Shown in pieces: positions 17,578 to 24,307 of a stretch of DNA of 64,000 nucleotides. The notes beneath the pieces were generated by a model that was given only the letters and a program-made list of their open reading frames with translations, was not told the origin of the DNA and ran no database searches. Source of the DNA: JBBRVW01 sp038246545 (GTDB lineage: Bacteria; Actinomycetota; Actinomycetes; JACCUZ01); contig JBBRVW010000025.1 of assembly GCA_038246545.1 (NCBI GenBank), positions 1 to 64,000 of the forward strand. The letters are read 5' to 3'. Each line of letters starts with the position of its first letter. Position 1 is the stretch's first letter. A program made the position numbers and the translations under genes.

Positions 17578-18501
17578 CTACTGCTGAGAGGCGGCCGGAG
17601 GCAGGACCACCGATCGGGTCAGGTGTCGCGGATGGTCCGGGTCGAGGTCCCCCTGCCGGGCCTTCGCGAGGCATAGCCGGTGCACCCGCACGAGCTCGGC
17701 GAGCGGGTCGATGTCCCTGCTCTCGAAGTGCGCACCGGTGCCGCGCACCTGCTCCGCCAGGCCCGGCGGCACCTCGCCGAGCGCCCAGGTGACCCGACCC
17801 GCGGTGGCGATGCTCACCGGTCCGTGCCGGTACTCCATCGCCGGGTACGACTCGGTCCAGAACTGGGCCGACTCGCGCAGCTTGAGGGCCGCCTCCGCGG
17901 CCAGACCGATGGTCCAGCCCCGCCCCACGAAGGTCACCTGCTCGGCGTCGGCCACTCCGGCGAGGCACTGAGCCTCGTCCTCGGCCAGCACGGCGCGGGC
18001 GTCGGCGGTCGCGGCCGACAGGTCCTCGCCCAGTGAGGCCCGGAGCAGCGCCACGGTGGAGGTGGCGAACCGGGTCTGCACGACCGACTTCTCGTCGACC
18101 TCGGGCAGCAGGATGGTCCGGTCGGCCAGCTCCGTGACCGGCGTACCGGGCGTGGCGACGATCGCCGTCGTGACGAGGTCGCGGCCGCGCAGCGACGTCA
18201 GGACGTCGATCACCTCGGTGGTGGTACCGGACCGGGTGATGACCAGCACGGCATCGTAGCTGCGGTCGAGCCGGTGCTCGCTGGCAGCGAACGCGTCGGT
18301 CTCGCCGTGACCGGACTGCTCGCGGCGTGCGGCATAGACCTGGGCCATGAAGTACGACGTGCCGCAGCCGACGACCGCCACCCTCGCGCCGACCGCCGGC
18401 AGGGCGTCGGCGAGCTCCGGCAGCCGGGCGACGACGCCGGCCCAGTCGTCAGGCTGTCCGGCGACCTCCCGCTGGAGGTCGCTGTCCGGGTTGAACGTCA
18501 C
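17578..18501 (-). CDS. SIS-domain protein, AgaS/GlmS-isomerase-like deaminase candidate
   Basis: 307 residues with tandem SIS domains like the isomerase half of GlmS and AgaS. First domain: VVGCGTSYFMAQVYAARRE and VITRSGTTTEVIDVL. Second domain: FVGRGWTIGLAAEAALKLRES, with ESYPAMEYRHGPVSIA carrying the catalytic glutamate region. Such stand-alone proteins deaminate or isomerise amino-sugar phosphates. A canonical NagB is encoded 1.3 kb away on the other strand, so this enzyme is either redundant or handles a different sugar such as GalN-6-P. First gene of the minus unit and divergent from nagA. Confidence 0.88.
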   Translation of the reverse strand: MTFNPDSDLQREVAGQPDDWAGVVARLPELADALPAVGARVAVVGCGTSYFMAQVYAARREQSGHGETDAFAASEHRLDRSYDAVLVITRSGTTTEVIDVLTSLRGRDLVTTAIVATPGTPVTELADRTILLPEVDEKSVVQTRFATSTVALLRASLGEDLSAATADARAVLAEDEAQCLAGVADAEQVTFVGRGWTIGLAAEAALKLRESAQFWTESYPAMEYRHGPVSIATAGRVTWALGEVPPGLAEQVRGTGAHFESRDIDPLAELVRVHRLCLAKARQGDLDPDHPRHLTRSVVLPPAASQQ

Positions 18502-18531
18502 GGCGGCTCCCTGGCACTGGGTACGTTCGTC

Positions 18532-18549
18532 TTTCGACCGGTTTCGACC
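18532..18549 (+). promoter_or_regulatory. direct repeat in the nagA/SIS divergent promoter
   Basis: TTTCGACC occurs twice (18532-18539 and 18542-18549), exactly 10 bp apart, inside the only 66 bases separating the divergent SIS and nagA genes. One helical-turn spacing suits a protein binding on one face, possibly the local RpiR regulator. Reported as a candidate operator only. Confidence 0.4.
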
Positions 18550-18567
18550 CTAGCCGAGCAACGGGAG

Positions 18568-19809
18568 ATGATGGCTCGCGTGACCGTTCCCCAGCCGATG
18601 CTCCTGACCGGGCGCCTGGTTACTGGCTCGACCATCATCGACGACGGCGTCCTGGTCGTGGAGGGTGACGCGATCCGGTACGCCGGGCCGGCGTCCGAGC
18701 TGCCGGCTCCCTGGCGGGACGTGCCGGTCTTCGATGCCCAGCCGGGCCGGCAGACCTTGCTGCCCGGACTGGTCGACGCGCACTGCCACGGCGGCGCGGG
18801 CGGCGAGTTCGGCGCGGCTACCGACTCGGCCGCGACCGCGGTCCGCCACCACCACGTGCACGGCACGACGACCGTGCTCGGCAGCCTGCTCTCGGCCACT
18901 GCTGACGAGATGGTGGCGGGGGTGCGTACGTGCGGCGCGCTGGTGGCCGGCGGGGATCTGGCCGGCATCCACCTGGAGGGCCCCTTCCTGTCCCACGAGC
19001 GTCGGGGGGCGCAGGACCCCGCGGCGCTCACCGACGTCGACCCGTCGCTCGTCGAGGCTGTCCTGCTGGCCGCCGAGTCGGTCGGGGCGCCCGGCGCGGT
19101 CGCGCAGATGACCTTCGCACCCGAACGCCGCGGCGCTGACCGGTTGCCCGCACTTCTGGGGGGTCACGGCATCCTGCCCGCCCTGGGGCACACCGACTGC
19201 GACGCCGCGACGGCACGGGCGTCGCTCCGGTCGTCCCTCGATTCCGCGCCGCGTGGCGGGCGACCGCTGGTCACGCACGTCTTCAACGGCATGCCTCCGT
19301 TGCACCACCGGGATCCCGGCCCGGTAGCCGCCTGCCTGGCGCAGGCCGGCCGGGGCGAAGCAGTGCTCGAGGTCATCGGCGACGGCGTGCACCTGTCTGC
19401 GGAGACCGTGCGGATGCTGTTCGACCTGGTGGGACCGCAGGCGATCTGCCTGGTCACCGACGCGATGGCGGCCAGCGGCATGCCGGACGGCAGCTACACA
19501 CTGGGCGGGCGGGACGTCCTTGTCGCCGACCGGACGGTGCGGCTGGCCGAAGGCGGCTCGATCGCCGGCGGCGTGGCCACTCTGCTCGATGTCGTGCGCT
19601 GGTGCGTGGCCGAGGCCGGCATCCCCTTGCTGGACGCCGTCACGGCGGCCTCGGTCACACCCGCACAGACCCTCGGTCTGACCGGCGTCGGGTCGCTCGC
19701 GGCCGGACAGCAGGCCGATGTCGTCCTGGTGGACGACGACCTGCAACTGAGGCGAGTGATGCGCCGCGGCAGCTGGCTCGCACCCGACGTCCCCGACAGC
19801 GACCGGTAA
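18568..19809 (+). CDS. nagA: N-acetylglucosamine-6-phosphate deacetylase
   Basis: About 413 residues, amidohydrolase fold. It converts GlcNAc-6-P to GlcN-6-P and acetate. Visible motifs are the metal motif VDAHCHGGAGGEFG, the metal-ligand glutamate in IHLEGPFLSHERRGA, GHTDCDAATARAS, THVFNGMPPLHHRDPG (substrate loop) and the catalytic aspartate in LVTDAMAASGMPDGSYTLGG. The C-terminus has ASVTPAQTLGL typical of the family. The start is uncertain between ATG 18568, ATG 18571 and GTG 18580; GGGAG lies at 18563-18567. Followed by nagB after 16 bases. Confidence 0.94.
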   Translation: MMARVTVPQPMLLTGRLVTGSTIIDDGVLVVEGDAIRYAGPASELPAPWRDVPVFDAQPGRQTLLPGLVDAHCHGGAGGEFGAATDSAATAVRHHHVHGTTTVLGSLLSATADEMVAGVRTCGALVAGGDLAGIHLEGPFLSHERRGAQDPAALTDVDPSLVEAVLLAAESVGAPGAVAQMTFAPERRGADRLPALLGGHGILPALGHTDCDAATARASLRSSLDSAPRGGRPLVTHVFNGMPPLHHRDPGPVAACLAQAGRGEAVLEVIGDGVHLSAETVRMLFDLVGPQAICLVTDAMAASGMPDGSYTLGGRDVLVADRTVRLAEGGSIAGGVATLLDVVRWCVAEAGIPLLDAVTAASVTPAQTLGLTGVGSLAAGQQADVVLVDDDLQLRRVMRRGSWLAPDVPDSDR

Positions 19810-19825
19810 GGAGGGCCGCAACGCC

Positions 19826-20608
19826 ATGGAGGTCGTCATCGTTCCGGATGCCGCCACGATCGGCGAGCTCGCCGCCGACGCGGTCGTCGCCCTGCTGGCG
19901 CGAAAGCCGACAGCTGTCCTCGGGCTGGCGACCGGGTCCAGCCCGCTGGTGGTGTACGCCGAGCTGATCCGTCGGTACGACGCAGGCGAGGTGAGCTTCG
20001 CGCGCAGTCGCGCGTTCCTGCTGGACGAGTACGTCGGGCTGCCGGCCGAGCACCCGCAGCAGTACCGGTCGGTGATCCGTCGCGAGCTGGAGGTGCGGGT
20101 CGACTTCCCCCCTGACGCGATCGCCGGTCCGGACGGCCTGGCCGACGACCTGCCTGCGGTGTGCTCCGACTACGAGCGAGCACTCACCGACGCGGGAGGA
20201 GTCGACCTGCAGCTGCTGGGCGTCGGGTCGGACGGTCACGTCGCCTTCAACGAGCCTGGCTCCTCGCTGAGCTCGCGGACACGGATCAAGACCCTGACTG
20301 CTCGCACCCGTGCAGACAACGAGCGGTTCTTCGAGCCGCCGGACGAGGTGCCGCACCACGTGCTCACCCAGGGGCTGGGCACCATCCTCGACGCGCGGCA
20401 CCTCGTGCTGATCGCGCGGGGTTCGGGCAAGGCGTCGGCCGTGCATCAGCTGGTCGAGGGCCCTTTGTCCGCGTTCTGCCCGGCCTCAGTGCTGCAGCTG
20501 CACCCGCACGCGACCGTTCTGCTGGACGACGACGCGGCAGGGCAGCTCCGGCTCGCCGACTACTACCGGGAGACGTACGCCGACAAGCCCCACTGGCAGG
20601 GGCTGTAG
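19826..20608 (+). CDS. nagB: glucosamine-6-phosphate deaminase
   Basis: 260 residues, Rossmann-like NagB fold. It converts GlcN-6-P to fructose-6-P and ammonia, feeding glycolysis. Motifs: LGLATGSSPLVVYAELIRRY (phosphate site), FLLDEYVGLP with the catalytic Asp, LLGVGSDGHVAFNEPGSSL with the catalytic Asp-His pair, and LIARGSGKASAV. E. coli has Asn where this has Ser in GVGSDGH, a conservative change. The AAGGAGGG ribosome site near 19808 supports the start. Together with nagA it completes the amino-sugar branch of the island. Confidence 0.95.
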   Translation: MEVVIVPDAATIGELAADAVVALLARKPTAVLGLATGSSPLVVYAELIRRYDAGEVSFARSRAFLLDEYVGLPAEHPQQYRSVIRRELEVRVDFPPDAIAGPDGLADDLPAVCSDYERALTDAGGVDLQLLGVGSDGHVAFNEPGSSLSSRTRIKTLTARTRADNERFFEPPDEVPHHVLTQGLGTILDARHLVLIARGSGKASAVHQLVEGPLSAFCPASVLQLHPHATVLLDDDAAGQLRLADYYRETYADKPHWQGL

Positions 20609-20686
20609 CCGGCCGAAGGAAATGCCGGGACGGCCCCGGGCGCGATGGTCAGGTTATGTGCAGGTGCGGTCGTGGACCTTGGCCTC

Positions 20687-21478
20687 ATGACTGCTACCAG
20701 CACCGTCACCCGTCGCGGCCAGATGCTGAACAAGGTTCCCGAAGTCACGGTGTACTTCTGGATCATCAAGGTCCTGTGCACGACCGTCGGAGAGAGCTTC
20801 GCCGACTACATCAACGAGACGCTGGGGTTCGGGCTGGCGAAGACGACCATCGTGTTCTCGGCCGCGTTGGTCGTCGTGCTGGTGGCGCAGTTCCGGGTGC
20901 GTCAGTACGTGCCCGGCATCTACTGGCTGGCTGTGGTGCTGATCAGCGTGGTCGGGACGCTGCTGACCGACAACCTCACCGATGGCCAGGGCGTGCCGCT
21001 GTGGCTCAGCAGCACGGTGTTCGCAGTCCTGCTCGCCGCCGTGTTCGGCGTCTGGTACGCCCGCGAGGGGACGCTGTCGATCCACACGATCGTCACGACC
21101 CCACGGGAGGCCTTCTACTGGCTGACCGTCCTGGTGACCTTCGCGCTCGGTACTGCCGCCGGCGACTGGACCCTCGAGCTGACCGGCTGGTCCGCCGGCG
21201 CGGCAGTCCTGCTGCCCCTGGGGCTGATCGTCGCGGTGCTCGTGGCGTGGAAGCTCGGCGCCGGCCCGGTGCTGTCGTTCTGGCTCGCCTACATCCTGAC
21301 CCGCCCGCTGGGTGCCAACATCGGCGACTTCCTCGGCTCGCCCCGTTCGGACGGTGGGCTGGGTCTGGGCACCTTCGGCACGAGCGTTCTCTTCCTCGGC
21401 ACCATCCTGGCCGTGGTGGTCTTCCTCAGCGTCACGCACAGGGACCGGACCGAGACCGCCCGCCCCGCCGTCGACTGA
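20687..21478 (+). CDS. COG4705/DUF347-type membrane protein
   Basis: 263 residues with about eight transmembrane helices. It has the internal repeat typical of COG4705: KVLCTTVGESFADYINETLG near residue 30 and ILTRPLGANIGDFLGSPRSDGG near 215, each an acidic-plus-glycine motif following a helix. Members are described only as membrane-anchored conserved proteins, sometimes linked to metal response; function is unknown. The start at 20687 (MTATSTVTRR) is preferred because upstream residues are not conserved. Two Usp-like genes follow. Confidence 0.8.
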   Translation: MTATSTVTRRGQMLNKVPEVTVYFWIIKVLCTTVGESFADYINETLGFGLAKTTIVFSAALVVVLVAQFRVRQYVPGIYWLAVVLISVVGTLLTDNLTDGQGVPLWLSSTVFAVLLAAVFGVWYAREGTLSIHTIVTTPREAFYWLTVLVTFALGTAAGDWTLELTGWSAGAAVLLPLGLIVAVLVAWKLGAGPVLSFWLAYILTRPLGANIGDFLGSPRSDGGLGLGTFGTSVLFLGTILAVVVFLSVTHRDRTETARPAVD

Positions 21479-21514
21479 CCCATGCCCGTTCTGCTCGCGA
21501 AAGGTCGCCATCCC

Positions 21515-21949
21515 ATGCCAGACACGCGCACGGCCCGGATCCTCGTCGTCACCGACAAGGCCGCCCCCACCCCGGAGCTGGTCGCCGCGATCGGCGGACG
21601 CGCCGCAAGCGGGCCGGCCCAGTTCCGGGTCGTCGTCCTCAACCCCACGCGTGCCGAGCTGCACCTGCTCCACCCCGAGCGGCATGACAAGGCGGCCGAG
21701 GCCGAGCAGGCCCTGCATGCGGCGCTTCCGGACCTCCAGCTGGCCGCGGGCGGCCCGGTGATCGGTTCCGTGTCGGTGCGTCACGACCCCATGGACGCGG
21801 TCGAGGAGGCGGTCTTCAGCGAGCCGATCGACGAGATCATGCTGGCGGTCCCGGAACACCATCTCGCCACTCGCCTGCACCAGGATCTCCGGCACCGACT
21901 GCATCACCTCGGGCTCCCGGTGACCGTGGTCGCCCCGGTCCCGGTCTAG
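21515..21949 (+). CDS. Usp-like small protein, copy 1 of a tandem pair
   Basis: 144 residues with an alternating beta/alpha pattern beginning ARILVVTDKAAPTPELVAAI and ending LGLPVTVVAPV, like a universal stress protein or flavodoxin-like fold. The canonical nucleotide-binding GxxG(S/T) motif of ATP-binding Usp proteins is not evident. It is closely similar to the next gene over its whole length (NP.RAELHLLHPERHDKA, VSVRHDPMDA.E.., F.EP.DEI.L.VP). The start at 21515 has GAAAGG about 10 bases upstream; an ATG at 21482 is an alternative. Function unknown. Confidence 0.72.
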   Translation: MPDTRTARILVVTDKAAPTPELVAAIGGRAASGPAQFRVVVLNPTRAELHLLHPERHDKAAEAEQALHAALPDLQLAAGGPVIGSVSVRHDPMDAVEEAVFSEPIDEIMLAVPEHHLATRLHQDLRHRLHHLGLPVTVVAPVPV

Positions 21950-22052
21950 CCGCGCCGGGTCGGTCGGTCGCCGTCAGCCCGTGGGCCGGTGAGAGGCGGC
22001 TTCGTGCGCAGTGGTGGCGTCGGTGGTGCGGCGCCTCGGTCGCGGTGTCACG

Positions 22053-22505
22053 ATGACCGGGGTGAACACCGTCGTCATCGAGGGCAGACCGCCCAGAGTC
22101 CTGGTCGTGACCGACAAGACCGTGGCCACGTCGCAGCTCATGGCCGCGATCCGGGACCGCGCCGCCCGCGGACCCGCGCAGTTCCGTCTGCTGGTGCCCA
22201 ACCCGGCTGCGGCCGAGGTCCACCTCCTCCACCCCGAACGGCACGACAAGGCCGACGAGGCCGAGCTGGCTCTGCTCGAGGCGCTGCCCGCCATCGAGGC
22301 GGCCGCCGGCGGCCACGTCGTCGCCTCGGTGTCGGTACGCCACGACCCGATGGACGCGATCGAGGCGGTGCTGTTCGACGAGCCGGTCGACGAGATCATC
22401 CTGTCGGTGCCGAGCCACAGCGTCACGCGCTGGCTGCATCAGGACCTGGCGCACCGGCTCCGGCACACCGGGTTGCCGGTCACCGCGGTGGAGGAGCTGC
22501 CCTGA
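22053..22505 (+). CDS. Usp-like small protein, copy 2 of a tandem pair
   Basis: 150 residues, paralogue of the preceding gene. Shared blocks include VLVVTDKT, RAARGPAQFRLLVPNPAAAE, VHLLHPERHDKADEAE, VSVRHDPMDAIEAVLF, DEPVDEIILSVPSHSVTRWL and HTGLPVTAVEE. The pair evidently arose by tandem duplication. No ATP-binding motif is recognised. The start at 22053 is chosen because residues before MTGVNTV are not shared; GTG 22062 is another option. Confidence 0.72.
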   Translation: MTGVNTVVIEGRPPRVLVVTDKTVATSQLMAAIRDRAARGPAQFRLLVPNPAAAEVHLLHPERHDKADEAELALLEALPAIEAAAGGHVVASVSVRHDPMDAIEAVLFDEPVDEIILSVPSHSVTRWLHQDLAHRLRHTGLPVTAVEELP

Positions 22506-22642
22506 TCAGCCAGCGGCCGCCACTGAAGCCGGCACACCCGCCACGGACCGGCCCGCGGACACGCGCATCTGGCCACCCACCGTCGGGCGACATCGTTCGT
22601 CAGCTGACGGTGGCGGAGCACCGATGGGCTCGGGATGTTCGG

Positions 22643-23100
22643 TCAGCGCGGAACTCCGGCGGCTGGCAGACCGCAGCGGGTGAACAGCAGTGACGTGTCG
22701 ACGGAGCCACCGACCCGATGCCACGGCTGGGCAAGGAAGTTGCCAGGCGAGATCGTGCCGTCGACCGGTGTCAGCGTCAGCGTGTCGCGGTACAGCGACC
22801 AGCCGTAGTCGAACAGCTCCCCGGGCTTGTTGGCGGCCCCGGTGGGTGCGATGCCACCACCGTCGAGATCCGCCACTCCACCTGCCGATCCTGCACGATC
22901 CCGGTGCCGTAGCCCAGGTACAGGCCACGCCGTTCTGCTGGGTGAAGGCGAACCGGCCGCGGTCGACGAGGAACACCCAGTCACCGAAGTTCTCGGGAGC
23001 TACGGATCCCTCCGAATCGTCCCCGGCGACGAGCGTCTGCCGGGCGGACGTCGTCATGGCCCACGTCCCGTCCAGCGGGCCGTGCTCACCGGCCTTCGGG
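22643..23100 (-). pseudogene. frameshifted secreted/lipocalin-like conserved protein
   Basis: Three minus-strand frames join into one sequence. The first gives KAGEHGPLDGTWAMTTSARQ, then ENFGDWVFLVDRGRFAFTQQ and NGVACTW. The second gives GYGTGIVQDRQVEWRIS. The third gives DGGGIAPTGAANKPGELFDY, then GWSLYRDTLTLTPVDGTISP, and ends LFTRCGLPAAGVPR. I recognise this as an uncharacterised actinobacterial extracytoplasmic protein often beside TolB-like proteins. Both breaks fit single-base losses (TGGGGC read as TGGGC; TCGGAC as TCGAC). The N-terminal signal region is also missing, lost at the junction with the divergent propeller gene. Confidence 0.7.
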
Positions 23101-23107
23101 GCGCCGA

Positions 23108-23905
23108 GTGCGGCCTCAGGCGCGATGCCGTCGCAGGACGGCCTCCGACGCGACCCAGCCGGACTGGTCGCCCGACGGGCGCACGATCGCCTTCGAGCAC
23201 GACCTGCCTGACGACGCCGGGGCCGAGATCGCGCTCGTCGGCTCGAACGGCGGGCCGGTGACGCCGCTGTCGAAGGATGTCTGCGTCAACGGGCAGCCCG
23301 CCTTCTCGCCGGACGGCGAGCGACTGGCATACGAGTCCTATGACTGCGGCACGGACGATGCGCTCTACTCGCGCGACGTGAACGGCAAGGCCATGGATCG
23401 CCTCACGCCGGTCGCGTCGCCCGACGGCTACACCGACCCGAACTACTCTCCGGACGGCCGACGGCTGTCGTACGTCGAGTACAAGAACGGCATCGAGTTC
23501 CAGCAGGCGCTCGTGGTGGCCCGCGCCGACGGCAGCCACCCGCGTCGGATGACGCCGTACTCGTTCGACGTGGGGATCAAGCAGGCCTGGTCGCCCAGCG
23601 GCCGGCAGCTTGTGTTCACCAAGAACGCCGACCCGATCAAGGGCGGTCCGCTCGAGGCGGACGTCGCGGTCATCGGTGCAGACGGCAGCGGCCTGCGGGT
23701 TCCTACCCATTACCGCGGTGGGCGGCTCAGCGCCTTCGCCGGCTCGTACTCGCCGAACGGCCGGTGGATCGTCTACCGGCTGCAGAACAACCAGACCGGC
23801 CGGTCGGCGATCTGGCGGATGTGGCCGGACGGCAGCCACCGGCAGATGATCTTCGAGCGGGAGGGACTGCGGGCCCGCGGCATCGACTGGGGCGCCCCAT
23901 CCTGA
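23108..23905 (+). CDS. TolB-like WD40/PD40 beta-propeller protein, probably 5'-truncated
   Basis: 265 residues made of repeated PD40 blades: QPDWSPDGRTIAFE, QPAFSPDGERLAYES, DPNYSPDGRRLSYVEY, KQAWSPSGRQLVFTKN and AGSYSPNGRWIVYRLQ, the last followed by IWRMWPDGSHRQ. The repeat fold is clear; the ligand is not. Related proteins begin with a signal peptide or lipobox and an extra blade, but here the first residues (MRPQARCRRRTASDATQ) look like read-through of the decayed neighbour. It is therefore likely that the 5' end was lost at about 23100 when the adjacent divergent gene was damaged. Confidence 0.75.
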   Translation: MRPQARCRRRTASDATQPDWSPDGRTIAFEHDLPDDAGAEIALVGSNGGPVTPLSKDVCVNGQPAFSPDGERLAYESYDCGTDDALYSRDVNGKAMDRLTPVASPDGYTDPNYSPDGRRLSYVEYKNGIEFQQALVVARADGSHPRRMTPYSFDVGIKQAWSPSGRQLVFTKNADPIKGGPLEADVAVIGADGSGLRVPTHYRGGRLSAFAGSYSPNGRWIVYRLQNNQTGRSAIWRMWPDGSHRQMIFEREGLRARGIDWGAPS

Positions 23906-24006
23906 CCCGGCGAGCCGGACGAGCGCGACATCTCGGGACGCCGGGGCGCCGGACCGCAGGTGGACCTCGTGCGGAAGCCTAGGTATCCGGCGCCCCGCCT
24001 ACCGGC

Positions 24007-24267
24007 TCAGGCGAGGGACATGAAGACCTTCTCGAGCTTCTCCCGGTCCACCGCGCCGTCGTCCCCGGCGCGGATGCACTGCTCCAACCCGGCGGCGATG
24101 AGCGCGAACCCCGCCTTGTCCAAGGCTCTCGACACGGCGGCCAGCTGGGTGACGACCTCGGCGCAGTCGCGCTCCTCCTCCAGCATGCGCAGGACGCCAG
24201 CCAGCTGGCCCTGCGCGCGCTTGAGCCGGTTCACCACCGGGCCGACGGTCTCTCGGTCTAGCTCCAC
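24007..24267 (-). CDS. cstR: CsoR/CstR-family repressor, persulfide-sensor type
   Basis: 86 residues, all-helical DUF156 repressor (VVNRLKRAQGQLAGVLRMLEEERDC...). The two cysteines are Cys35 and Cys64 (LEQC). Copper-sensing CsoR proteins carry a His four residues before the second Cys; here that position is Gly60. The pattern therefore fits CstR, which senses persulfides by di- or trisulfide crosslinks. An 18-bp operator lies immediately upstream, and matching operators precede the MMPL gene and the sulfur operon. The gene is downstream of the MMPL gene on the same strand, separated by 40 bases. Confidence 0.88.
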   Translation of the reverse strand: MELDRETVGPVVNRLKRAQGQLAGVLRMLEEERDCAEVVTQLAAVSRALDKAGFALIAAGLEQCIRAGDDGAVDREKLEKVFMSLA

Positions 24268-24284
24268 GACGACTACCTTCCCTC

Positions 24285-24302
24285 GATACGCACCAGGGTA
24301 TC
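24285..24302 (+). promoter_or_regulatory. CstR-type operator 1 (autoregulatory)
   Basis: GATACGCACCAGGGTATC: inverted arms GATAC/GTATC around an 8-bp centre, 17 bases upstream of the repressor start and between it and the MMPL stop. It matches operators 2 and 3 in length and arms. CsoR-family operators have this A/T-arm, G/C-core design. Confidence 0.75.
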
Positions 24303-24307
24303 CATGC

